The translations under genes and the position numbers were made by a program. A stretch of DNA of 40,704 bases from Chloroflexota bacterium (GTDB taxonomy: Bacteria; Chloroflexota; Dehalococcoidia; Lucifugimonadales; Lucifugimonadaceae), in the NCBI GenBank assembly GCA_013204545.1, contig JABMNN010000090.1:1-40704 (forward strand), read 5' to 3'. Of the stretch, positions 24,816 through 32,106 are shown piece by piece; the stretch's first letter is position 1; the number at the start of each line of letters is the position of its first letter. The notes under the pieces are model-generated. The model saw only the letters and a list, made by a program, of their open reading frames with translations. It was not told the DNA's origin and ran no database searches.

Positions 24816-25550
24816 TTACTTAGATCGTGATTCTGCGAGCCAAGACTTGAGTTGCGCAGGAAGCCACTGAACAAGATTGATACCCCGCTCGACATCCGAA
24901 GACATTAACCGACCTCTGGCATGGACGGCATCAACCACCGATTCCATCGCTTCAAGCACCTCTGGATGATTTGCATGCCCTGGGTGACCCAACGACTGAG
25001 CAAGATCCTGCGGACCAAACGCAATCAGATCAATCCCCTCAACCTCGAGTATGTCCTCAATAGTATCGACTGCATTCTTCGTCTCAATCTGAATAGCGAC
25101 CGTGACTTCTCGATTGAACGCAGCCATGTACTCAGCAGGAGTCATGTCATGCATCCCGTAATCACGACCCCGGGACGTACCGAACGAACGCTCGCCATCT
25201 GGCCCAAAGCGGGATGCCATCGCAATACGCTGCGCTTGCTCCGCATTATCTACATGCGGACAAAGAATCCCCATCAGGCCGCGGTCAAATGCACGCAAAA
25301 TCGTGTCGGTTTCGGCGTTCGGAATTCGGGCAGTGCAGGTCATGCCATGCATGTCGGCAACCCGGCACATCATCTCGGCCGATTCCCAGTCAAATACGCC
25401 GTGCTCCATGTCCAGATGAAGGCCATCAAATCCCGCATACCCTGCCCATTCAGCGATAGTGGGCTCAGGAAATGTAAGAGTCAGGTTGTGTGAAATTGTG
25501 CCGTTTTTGATTGCGGCGCGAACATTACTAGATCTCAAAGTAATCTCCAT
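24816..25550 (-). CDS. HpcH/HpaI-family aldolase
   Basis: A metal-dependent class II aldolase of the HpcH/HpaI/citrate-lyase-beta TIM-barrel family. Members cleave or form 2-oxo-4-hydroxy acids from pyruvate or oxaloacetate and an aldehyde, often with broad specificity. Conserved features are GFDGLHLDMEHG (catalytic His), the metal-binding Glu in AIQIETKNAVDTIEDI, and the Asp within GIDLIAFGPQDLAQSLG. ATG at 25550 is taken as the start (244 residues); a GTG at 25574 would add eight. It heads a minus-strand run with two PAL-like propellers and the broken PPOX gene. Possible substrates are 4-hydroxy-2-oxoacids or deoxy sugar acids such as the product of a galactonate-type dehydratase. Confidence 0.88.
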   Translation of the reverse strand: MEITLRSSNVRAAIKNGTISHNLTLTFPEPTIAEWAGYAGFDGLHLDMEHGVFDWESAEMMCRVADMHGMTCTARIPNAETDTILRAFDRGLMGILCPHVDNAEQAQRIAMASRFGPDGERSFGTSRGRDYGMHDMTPAEYMAAFNREVTVAIQIETKNAVDTIEDILEVEGIDLIAFGPQDLAQSLGHPGHANHPEVLEAMESVVDAVHARGRLMSSDVERGINLVQWLPAQLKSWLAESRSK

Positions 25551-25749
25551 CAGCGACGAGACAAGCCAAGCCACAAACCCATAGGTCCCGGACAGGTGCT
25601 ACCGTGACTCACGCTAAATCGAACTAGCGCCCCATTCAAACAGGAACGCGGGCGGAGTATACAGCCAGTTTGAACATTATCGAGATCGTTCCGTTCGCCG
25701 TACGGCACAAGTTGTCGCCCGATTCTTTACGACCAAGGATGACTAAGTA

Positions 25750-27021
25750 ATGGCAATACCTCTGCTGGGCAGGATTTATCGCGGCTACCCGATTGCCCTA
25801 GTCGTATTCCTTTCGACCGGACTCTCGGTAGGCATGGCGCAATACGCATTTGGAGAGTTCGCTGGCCCTCTCAAAGAAGAATTTGGTTGGTCACAAACCC
25901 AACTCAATCTCTCACTTGCTTTCTCGTTCATTTCGGGACTACTCGCTCCATTTATTGGCACCCTGAGCGACCGTATCGGCATTCGGCCAGTGATGTTCAT
26001 GTCGTTACTCCTAATCGCTTCCGGTTTCCTACTTCGACCACTGATTAGCGAACTCTGGCACTGGTATCTGTTTAGTGCGCTCGTCTATGCAGGCTTCCCC
26101 GGCGCAACGATCATGCCAGCAGGCAAGATGGTCGGCCTATGGTTCCCCAAGACCAGAGGTCGAGTTATGGGAGCTGTTGTCGCGGGTAACAACTTCGGCG
26201 GAGTCACGATGCCACCTCTCGCAGCTGCCATCATCGGTGCTCTAAGTTGGGAGATGGCATACGTGACATTCGGCATCATCATGGTGGTGCTGGGATTCGT
26301 GGCTGTGTTGGTAATCGTGGAGGACGAAAACAAGATCGAAGCGGAAATGAATAAAACCGGCCGGGCTGATCAAGCGCACGTTGCCAGAGTCGCCGCGAGA
26401 GCTGGGTTAACCGTAAAACAGGCGCTAGCCAACCGTAATTTCTGGCTAATTATGGTCGGTCTGGTAGCAGCCACGTTCACGTATCAAGGCGTGCTCACAC
26501 AACTCCGCCAACATTTCGAAGAAAGCGGTTTTGCCCCGGCCATCGCAACCACAGCCGTCAGCGTGATCGCCGGAATGGGCATTGCTTCGAAATTAGCTTT
26601 CGGACGCGCCAGCGAAAAGATCACTGCCCGCATAGCCACAATTATTTCAGTTTCGCTTCAAGCAATTGGCGTGTTCATCATCGCTCAAGCAGATACCACC
26701 CCACTAATGTGGTTTGGTATCGTCGTGTTTGGAACCGGATTCGGTGGACTCGGTGCGCTAATTGTCCTCGTCGTTCAAGAAGCGTTCGGAATGAAAGAGT
26801 TCGGTGGCATTATGGGTCTAATACAAGTAGGAATGATTGCGTCTAGCGCGGGCGCTCCGCTTATCGCCGGAGCAGTGCACGACTCGACAGATTCGTTCGA
26901 CAATTCGTTCCTTATCATCGTGGCGATATTCATCGTCGGCATCGTCGCTCTGGCACTGGCAAGACCCGTAAAGCCTTCGGAGGAAGAAGCCTCACCGGAA
27001 TTACCCCAAAGCGCCGAGTGA
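25750..27021 (+). CDS. Major facilitator superfamily transporter
   Basis: A 423-residue MFS carrier with about 12 membrane helices in two halves and a charged central loop near residues 195-220 (VEDENKIEAEMNKTG). The MFS motif between helices 2 and 3 is present as GTLSDRIGIRPV. The overall look is that of monocarboxylate/oxalate-formate type carriers (SLNLSLAFSFISGL-like helix, AFGxxxFGGIMG in the second half). An AAGGA ribosome binding site lies about ten bases before ATG 25750. It probably imports an organic acid for the surrounding catabolic genes, but no substrate can be assigned. Confidence 0.9.
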   Translation: MAIPLLGRIYRGYPIALVVFLSTGLSVGMAQYAFGEFAGPLKEEFGWSQTQLNLSLAFSFISGLLAPFIGTLSDRIGIRPVMFMSLLLIASGFLLRPLISELWHWYLFSALVYAGFPGATIMPAGKMVGLWFPKTRGRVMGAVVAGNNFGGVTMPPLAAAIIGALSWEMAYVTFGIIMVVLGFVAVLVIVEDENKIEAEMNKTGRADQAHVARVAARAGLTVKQALANRNFWLIMVGLVAATFTYQGVLTQLRQHFEESGFAPAIATTAVSVIAGMGIASKLAFGRASEKITARIATIISVSLQAIGVFIIAQADTTPLMWFGIVVFGTGFGGLGALIVLVVQEAFGMKEFGGIMGLIQVGMIASSAGAPLIAGAVHDSTDSFDNSFLIIVAIFIVGIVALALARPVKPSEEEASPELPQSAE

Positions 27022-27026
27022 GCGAC

Positions 27027-27158
27027 TCAGCCGAGAAATGCGATAGCAGCAATGAGTGCTGCAAATAGCAAAATAGGCAAGAATTTGACTATTGGGGACG
27101 TCCGAGAAGAAACTCGAACCTGCGCTCCAATGTTAAAACGTGCCCGTGTGTGTTTCAT
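27027..27158 (-). CDS. 43-residue single-helix membrane protein
   Basis: A small ORF convergent with the MFS gene, five bases past its stop. The N-terminal half is basic (KHTRARFNIGAQVRVSSRT). The C-terminal half is one hydrophobic helix, about residues 23-42 (IVKFLPILLFAALIAAIAF), so the orientation would be N-in. The start is ATG at 27158, with an AGAGG ribosome binding site eight bases upstream. I do not recognise a family. The clear charge/hydrophobic segmentation and ribosome binding site favour a real gene, but without homologues it remains tentative. Confidence 0.5.
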   Translation of the reverse strand: MKHTRARFNIGAQVRVSSRTSPIVKFLPILLFAALIAAIAFLG

Positions 27159-27286
27159 TTCAGTTGCCTCTACTGATTTGAATTTGTTGCCCTAATTTCA
27201 ATCATCACTTCTACACGGCAACGTGTCATGGGTGCCCTCCCCCAATCTACTGGACCATTCGGCAATGAATTCAAATTATCAACAAA

Positions 27287-27315
27287 AAAAGCCCCGTCAA
27301 ACGACCGGGGCTTTT
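27287..27315. terminator. Intrinsic terminator after the sugar isomerase gene
   Basis: AAAAGCCCCG (27287-27296) pairs with CGGGGCTTTT (27306-27315) around a nine-base loop. Preceding A's give a seven-base T-run on the minus strand. It lies 20 bases past the stop of the minus-strand TIM-barrel gene. Confidence 0.88.
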
Positions 27316-27334
27316 CGCTATATCTGAACGCCAA

Positions 27335-28264
27335 TTAGGACTCTAGTTCGTCCCAAATCGCCTTTGCATAGCGAATCGACTTGCCATCGTTGTACCACTG
27401 ATCACCAGCCCACGCACCTTCGATGGTCATGTAGCCCGAGTAACCGGCGTTGTGCATTGCTGAAATGGCGTATCGATAGTCGATTTCGCCATCTGGTAAC
27501 GGAACCCGCAGGAACACTGATCGGTTGTTCTCAGGATGGTAAACACGGTGCAAGTTCTTACAGTGCCAGTATTTGGCGACTGGAGCAATTTTGTCGATTG
27601 CACTATCGAAATCTTCCTCAGGCACATCGTATGTCCAGAGAACGTTTCCGATATCAGGATTGATACCGAAGTTAGGTCGGTCAACTTTGCCGTGAAGAAG
27701 CAATGCGGACCATGAATTGTCCACTGGTGAGTTCTGGTGAACCTCTACTGCAATATTCACATCAACATCGGCTGCCTTCGCACATGCGGCCTGAAACACG
27801 ATAGCGAGTTCATCGTAGGTGTTCAACATCGCATCACGCGAAGAGTCCTGTGAGATTTCCCATCCTGACTGACTCCCCGGCGCCGACCCTGCTGGATGAC
27901 CAGGAAGTCGAGCTGGTGCGCTCATCGCACCGTTAACAACCTCTGCACCCGTCCAACCTGCGTACTCAATCGCTTCGTGAAGTCGTACCTGATTCTGTGG
28001 ACCTGTCTTTGCCGTGTGCAACGTACCACCAGCACGAACACAGCCGACATCAAGACCGAAGTCTCGAAGTCGTGAAGCAAAGTCTTTCGCTTTCTGCTCA
28101 TTTCCTAAGCCTGAAAGGACCTCTAACCCAACTTCTAGTGCATCGAAGCCGAGAGCCTTTGTCTTTGTAAGAAACTCATCTGTGTAGTTATCCGCTGCTA
28201 GGTTCCAGCTATCCACTGACTGTGGGTACAGCGTGAATCGTCGATGTGCGTAACAAAATCTCAT
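27335..28264 (-). CDS. Sugar phosphate isomerase/epimerase-type TIM-barrel protein
   Basis: A 309-residue xylose-isomerase-like TIM barrel (AP endonuclease 2 family). Supporting segments are KALGFDALEVGLEVLSGLG, FGLDVGCVRAGGTLH, NIAVEVHQNS (metal-binding Glu and His), NFGINPDIGNVLW, the CKNLHRVYHP segment and YMTIEGAW (second metal-binding Glu near the end). Such enzymes isomerise or epimerise keto sugars or inosose-type compounds using a divalent metal. ATG start at 28264. It is divergent from the enolase-superfamily dehydratase, and both probably serve one sugar-acid pathway. The insert PARLPGHPAGSAPGSQSGW around residue 118 is proline/glycine-rich and looks like a subfamily-specific loop. 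Confidence 0.87.
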   Translation of the reverse strand: MRFCYAHRRFTLYPQSVDSWNLAADNYTDEFLTKTKALGFDALEVGLEVLSGLGNEQKAKDFASRLRDFGLDVGCVRAGGTLHTAKTGPQNQVRLHEAIEYAGWTGAEVVNGAMSAPARLPGHPAGSAPGSQSGWEISQDSSRDAMLNTYDELAIVFQAACAKAADVDVNIAVEVHQNSPVDNSWSALLLHGKVDRPNFGINPDIGNVLWTYDVPEEDFDSAIDKIAPVAKYWHCKNLHRVYHPENNRSVFLRVPLPDGEIDYRYAISAMHNAGYSGYMTIEGAWAGDQWYNDGKSIRYAKAIWDELES

Positions 28265-28306
28265 GTCGGCTCAGTTCCTGAAATACTCGGCTATATATGC
28301 CCGAAG

Positions 28307-28327
28307 ATCGCCAGCATTCCCGGCGAT
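28307..28327. promoter_or_regulatory. Inverted repeat, candidate operator between divergent sugar genes
   Basis: ATCGCC (28307-28312) and GGCGAT (28322-28327) form a perfect six-base inverted repeat with a nine-base spacer. It lies in the 200-base region between the two divergent start codons. It could bind a dimeric regulator, but none is encoded nearby. Confidence 0.3.
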
Positions 28328-28464
28328 TATCATTGATCGGGCGGAGTCTACCACCGCAAGAGGTGTACTATCCGGTCGCCTCGTTCCCACGGCGACAAGC
28401 TATTTAGCAATTTCGCCACTGAATCTCGAAGTTCATTCAGGGTGAACTGTAAGAAAGTTCGATC

Positions 28465-29640
28465 ATGAAAATCACCGATCTACGCGTCTATCTAACCCGA
28501 CCTGAAGGCAGCAATCGTTCTTGGTTATTCGTCGAAGTAGATACCGACGAAGGAATCACAGGAGTTGGTGAATCGACCAACTCAGGTGGAGGCGGTGCAT
28601 TGGTGGTCGGGCGGGCGTACGAAATGCTCAAGAATGATCTCGAAGGCCAAGACTTCTCAGAAGGACTTGTAGGTCAAGACCCAAACAATATCGATGCAAT
28701 TTGGCACCGCATATATCGTCGATTCGGCACACTCGGGTCACGCGGATTCGGCACGACCCTCGCCAGTGGAATCGACATGGCATTGTGGGACATCAAGGGC
28801 AAAGCCGTTGGTCGACCGGTTTGGGATCTGCTTGGTGGAAAAATGCGTGAGTCGGTGCCTATCTACTCGCACGTTGGTTCAATCGACAATATCGATGCCT
28901 GCGTAGCCGACGCTAAACGACAAATCGCACTCGGCTATCAGGCCCTCAAGCTCGACCCGTTCAGCCCTGAAATGAACAAGCACCACCGTCGATACATCGA
29001 TGGCAAAATATCACCCGCTGGTGCCGAATATGCCGACGATCTAATGACAGCTCTGAGAGAGGCCGTAGGTCCTAACGTCGAACTAATGATCGATGCCCAC
29101 GGCAACTTTGATGTTTCAACCGCCACAGAACTCTGCAACCGGATGATGAAGCACAACCTGACATGGTTCGAAGAGCCACTTCAGCCCGAAAGCATCGACG
29201 CGCATCGGCAGCTGCGTCGAAACACAGATATCAACCTCTGCATCGGTGAACGTAAGTACACCCGGTGGGATTTTGCACCTTACCTGCAAGAAGGATTAGT
29301 TAATTACATCATGCCCGACATCTGCTGGACCGGAGGGATCTCGGAAATGAAACGAATTGCAATCTTGGCGGAAACCTACTACGTACCGATCAGCCCACAC
29401 GATGCATCAGGAGCCTTCAACGTCATTACTGGTGCGCACGTACTTATGAATGTCCCGAACATCTATCGACTTGAGATGTCAGACCATTCTCTAAATAACT
29501 ACAATTCTGTAATCACAGAACCGCTCGATATCCGAGAGGGACATCTCCACCTCCCCGACAAACCAGGACTCGGTTACGAACTCGACCACGACTTCATTGC
29601 TTCACATCCCGACCCCGAATGGGCAAGACTTCATGCTTAG
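28465..29640 (+). CDS. Enolase-superfamily sugar acid dehydratase, galactonate dehydratase-like
   Basis: A mandelate racemase/muconate lactonizing enzyme-type protein of 391 residues. Likely Mg ligands are Asp210 (LMIDAHGNF), Glu236 (FEEPL) and Glu262 (IGERKYTRWDF). His212 in the DxH motif and His312 (SPHDASG) match the catalytic pair of D-galactonate-type dehydratases, which remove water from sugar acids to give 2-keto-3-deoxy acids. The N-terminal capping domain is complete. ATG at 28465 has only a weak ribosome binding site. It is divergent from a sugar isomerase, while an HpcH/HpaI aldolase that could cleave such products is 3 kb away. Exact substrate (galactonate, gluconate, fuconate, mannonate) is undetermined. 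Confidence 0.9.
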   Translation: MKITDLRVYLTRPEGSNRSWLFVEVDTDEGITGVGESTNSGGGGALVVGRAYEMLKNDLEGQDFSEGLVGQDPNNIDAIWHRIYRRFGTLGSRGFGTTLASGIDMALWDIKGKAVGRPVWDLLGGKMRESVPIYSHVGSIDNIDACVADAKRQIALGYQALKLDPFSPEMNKHHRRYIDGKISPAGAEYADDLMTALREAVGPNVELMIDAHGNFDVSTATELCNRMMKHNLTWFEEPLQPESIDAHRQLRRNTDINLCIGERKYTRWDFAPYLQEGLVNYIMPDICWTGGISEMKRIAILAETYYVPISPHDASGAFNVITGAHVLMNVPNIYRLEMSDHSLNNYNSVITEPLDIREGHLHLPDKPGLGYELDHDFIASHPDPEWARLHA

Positions 29641-29689
29641 TTCCAAGCACACTAACTTTCACTCGCTCTCAATAATTCATAACTAACCA

Positions 29690-30247
29690 ATGCCAATTCC
29701 TACTCCTTCCGAAATAATTTCAGCACGACTCAACAAGCTCGATAGCCAGATTCTTCAATCTATCGATGCCCTCACCGAGGAAGAAGTCTCGAAGTGGATA
29801 GCCCCCACCGCACCTTCTTGCAAATGGCATCTCTGGCACATGGCGCGTTGGGCTGATTACGTGCAAAGTCTACTTTCTGGCGTCGTTGATGTGAAAACTC
29901 CAGAGTTATGGGAATTTGCAGGTGTCGTTGACGAATGGGGATTCACCGGCGTCAATCTAGGAATGTGGGGTGCTGGTTCTGGGCTTGGCAATGAATCTGG
30001 TCACTCTCTCCCGTTGCCAAGTGTGGCAAAGGTCAGGTCGTACGCTCAAGAGGCGTTTGATTTGCTTGAAAAACGGGTTGGCAAGCTAGAAGACGCATCA
30101 TTCAATGCAGCGTTCACGGACTGGCACGATAATGAGACGAACGTTGGCGACGCAATGGTTGGCTACATCGCTCATGCCAATCGCCATCTCGGTATGCTCG
30201 AAGCCCTCACAGGAATACTTGGCAAAGAAGGCACCGCAACCGTTTAG
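29690..30247 (+). CDS. DinB-fold protein
   Basis: A 185-residue four-helix DinB-like protein. The probable metal-binding histidines are His50 (KWHLWHMARW, also His47) and His162/His166 (IAHANRHLGMLEAL), the usual spacing of the DinB His triad. Function is unknown; relatives include thiol-dependent transferases using mycothiol or bacillithiol, and stress-induced proteins. ATG at 29690 lies 49 bases after the dehydratase gene, so it may share its transcript. It is paralogous to the next gene. Confidence 0.83.
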   Translation: MPIPTPSEIISARLNKLDSQILQSIDALTEEEVSKWIAPTAPSCKWHLWHMARWADYVQSLLSGVVDVKTPELWEFAGVVDEWGFTGVNLGMWGAGSGLGNESGHSLPLPSVAKVRSYAQEAFDLLEKRVGKLEDASFNAAFTDWHDNETNVGDAMVGYIAHANRHLGMLEALTGILGKEGTATV

Positions 30248-30325
30248 CAGAGTCTCGTGCGAACTGAGTCCAGTCATTTTTCACACTTTACCCACGTGTG
30301 TGCAAATATTCGGGCGATAGCAAAC

Positions 30326-30348
30326 CCTCAACTCTAGTAAAGTTGAGG
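30326..30348 (+). promoter_or_regulatory. Hairpin sequestering the ribosome binding site of the second DinB gene
   Basis: CCTCAACT (30326-30333) pairs perfectly with AGTTGAGG (30341-30348) around a seven-base loop. The 3' arm ends in GAGG, which is the Shine-Dalgarno for ATG 30356 (seven-base spacing). No T-run follows, so this looks like translational control rather than termination. Confidence 0.6.
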
Positions 30349-30355
30349 TACTCCA

Positions 30356-30928
30356 ATGAACACCTCTGCATCCGCCATCGCCCTTCGCAGATTGACGCGC
30401 GCAAACGCGCTGTTTATTGAGATCGTCACCGGACTTTACGATGATCAAGCTTCAAAATGGCCTGTCATTACAGCACCATCTCCCAAGTGGCACTTATGGC
30501 ATATTTCGAGGTGGTCAGACATTGTTCAGTCGACGCTCCTGCCGGTGGCGAACGGTGAATCAGACCTTTCGAACAAGGGAGCCCAACTTTGGGAAGCACT
30601 CGGAATCGCCGACGAGTGGGGGTTGGCAATCTCAATGCCCGGCAAACTGGGCGGCGGCACTGGGTTGACCAACGCCGAAGCATCCACACTTGGTCTTCCA
30701 GACCTGACCCGTGTCGTTGGCTACCCTCGATCTTCTTTTGAGCTATGTGAGATGCGATTTGCTCAGATCGATGAAGGCTTGTTTGAATCAGACTTCTACG
30801 ATTGGGACGGTGTCCGAATGCAGGTCGGCGACGCCATGTTCGGCCATATCTCGCACATCAACCGACACCTCGGAATGATTGAAGCTATCAAGGGCGTTCT
30901 TGGCTTGAACGGATCTGTAACAGACTAG
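30356..30928 (+). CDS. DinB-fold protein, tandem paralogue
   Basis: A 190-residue paralogue of the preceding gene. It shares the SPKWHLWHISRW block (His46/His49), the DEWG and DLTRV-type segments, a W-D pair near residue 150 and HINRHLGMIEAIKG (His167/His171). The putative metal triad is intact. The ribosome binding site is buried in a hairpin (30326-30348), unlike its paralogue, so the copies may be expressed under different conditions. It ends six bases from the stop of the convergent radical SAM gene, with no terminator visible. Confidence 0.83.
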   Translation: MNTSASAIALRRLTRANALFIEIVTGLYDDQASKWPVITAPSPKWHLWHISRWSDIVQSTLLPVANGESDLSNKGAQLWEALGIADEWGLAISMPGKLGGGTGLTNAEASTLGLPDLTRVVGYPRSSFELCEMRFAQIDEGLFESDFYDWDGVRMQVGDAMFGHISHINRHLGMIEAIKGVLGLNGSVTD

Positions 30929-30933
30929 TTCGA

Positions 30934-32106
30934 CTAAACGGTTTCCCCAACCAGATTAGGTGGTTGGAACCGGCACGTCGGATCAGCAGCGGTCATCTGA
31001 CCAGTCAGCGCATACGATCGAGATCGTGAACCTCCGCAGATCACGTTGAACGGACAAATCCCGCACTTTCCCTGAAGCTGGGTTCGATCACGAATCTTCG
31101 TGAATATCTCTGAGTTGCGATATATCTCAACAACCGAATGCCTACGTACATTGCCGGCAGACACAGGAATAAATCCGCTCGGAAAAATCTCACCAAGATG
31201 CGAGATGAAGAAAATACCTCGACCGTCGTTAGTCGGCGGACCAGGCCATGCCGACTTTATCTCGTCTGAAGTGATCGAATCCAACTCCCTGCCGCCAGCA
31301 GACATCAGACGTTTCAGTGTCATCGCCCGTCGGAACGGCTGCCCGAGCGTTGTTTTCACCCGAAAATCCCAACTAGGTTGATTCTCTAAAATCCAGCTGT
31401 AGACCTCGTCATGTTCATCAGCAGTCATGAGATCTAAATTAAGTCCACGACCTGTCGGCACGAGAAAAAACAAATCCCAAATCGCAGCACTACTGTTTTT
31501 TACAACTTCAGCGATATCAGGAAGGGCAGGTTTCGTGTTCTTAGTGATAGTCGTATTTACCTGAAACGATAGCCCGACGTCGTTTGCCGCATCGAATGCA
31601 GCCATCGTTCGATCAAACGTCCCGGTGAATCCACGAAATGCATCATGGGTTTCGGCATCAGCACCATCTAGCGAAAACGAAACTCTTCGAACACCAATAT
31701 CCACGAGCTTGGCAAGCCGATCTCGCGTCACCAACGCCGTCGCCGAAGGAGAAAGCGATACAGTCAATCCTTTTCGAATTCCATACTCAGCGATCTCGAA
31801 AATATCCCGTCGCATAAACGGATCACCGCCAGACAACACCACGATCGGCAGAGTCTCAAACTCAGTGAGTTGGTCCATCACTCGCAGTGATTCATCAGTA
31901 CTAAGTTCAAGAGGGTGTCGTTTTGGCTGCGCCTTCGCACGGCAATGCTCGCACTTGAGCGCACATGCTCGGGTAACTTCCCAGAAAATCACCACAGGGT
32001 TACGGTCGAGATCAGCAGAAATTATCGGCATTTCGGATCGATGGTCGACAGAAGAAACACCGGAATGCGCTGCATCTGGGTACCCATGACCATTCGATCC
32101 GTTCAT
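30934..32106 (-). CDS. Radical SAM/SPASM protein, TIGR04053-like
   Basis: A radical SAM enzyme of 390 residues. The 4Fe-4S/SAM motif is Cys48, Cys52, Cys55 (EVTRACALKCEHC), followed by LSGGDP near residue 92. The C-terminal auxiliary cluster region has Cys348, Cys351, Cys357 and Cys378 in the pattern CGICPFNVICGGSRSRSYA. The combination FISHLGEIFPSGFIP plus CGGSRSRSYALTG is, from memory, that of the TIGR04053 family, whose function is not established. The start codon shares one base with the stop of the upstream NirJ-like gene (TAATG), implying translational coupling. Its fold is related to heme-modifying (NirJ/AhbC/AhbD) and peptide-modifying enzymes. The first 35 residues are a polar, probably flexible extension. 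Confidence 0.87.
   Translation of the reverse strand: MNGSNGHGYPDAAHSGVSSVDHRSEMPIISADLDRNPVVIFWEVTRACALKCEHCRAKAQPKRHPLELSTDESLRVMDQLTEFETLPIVVLSGGDPFMRRDIFEIAEYGIRKGLTVSLSPSATALVTRDRLAKLVDIGVRRVSFSLDGADAETHDAFRGFTGTFDRTMAAFDAANDVGLSFQVNTTITKNTKPALPDIAEVVKNSSAAIWDLFFLVPTGRGLNLDLMTADEHDEVYSWILENQPSWDFRVKTTLGQPFRRAMTLKRLMSAGGRELDSITSDEIKSAWPGPPTNDGRGIFFISHLGEIFPSGFIPVSAGNVRRHSVVEIYRNSEIFTKIRDRTQLQGKCGICPFNVICGGSRSRSYALTGQMTAADPTCRFQPPNLVGETV

Noticed and set aside
24921-25493. 190-residue plus-strand ORF opposite the HpcH/HpaI aldolase
   Set aside because: Rich in His, Arg and Cys with no domain pattern; antisense shadow of a clearly conserved aldolase.
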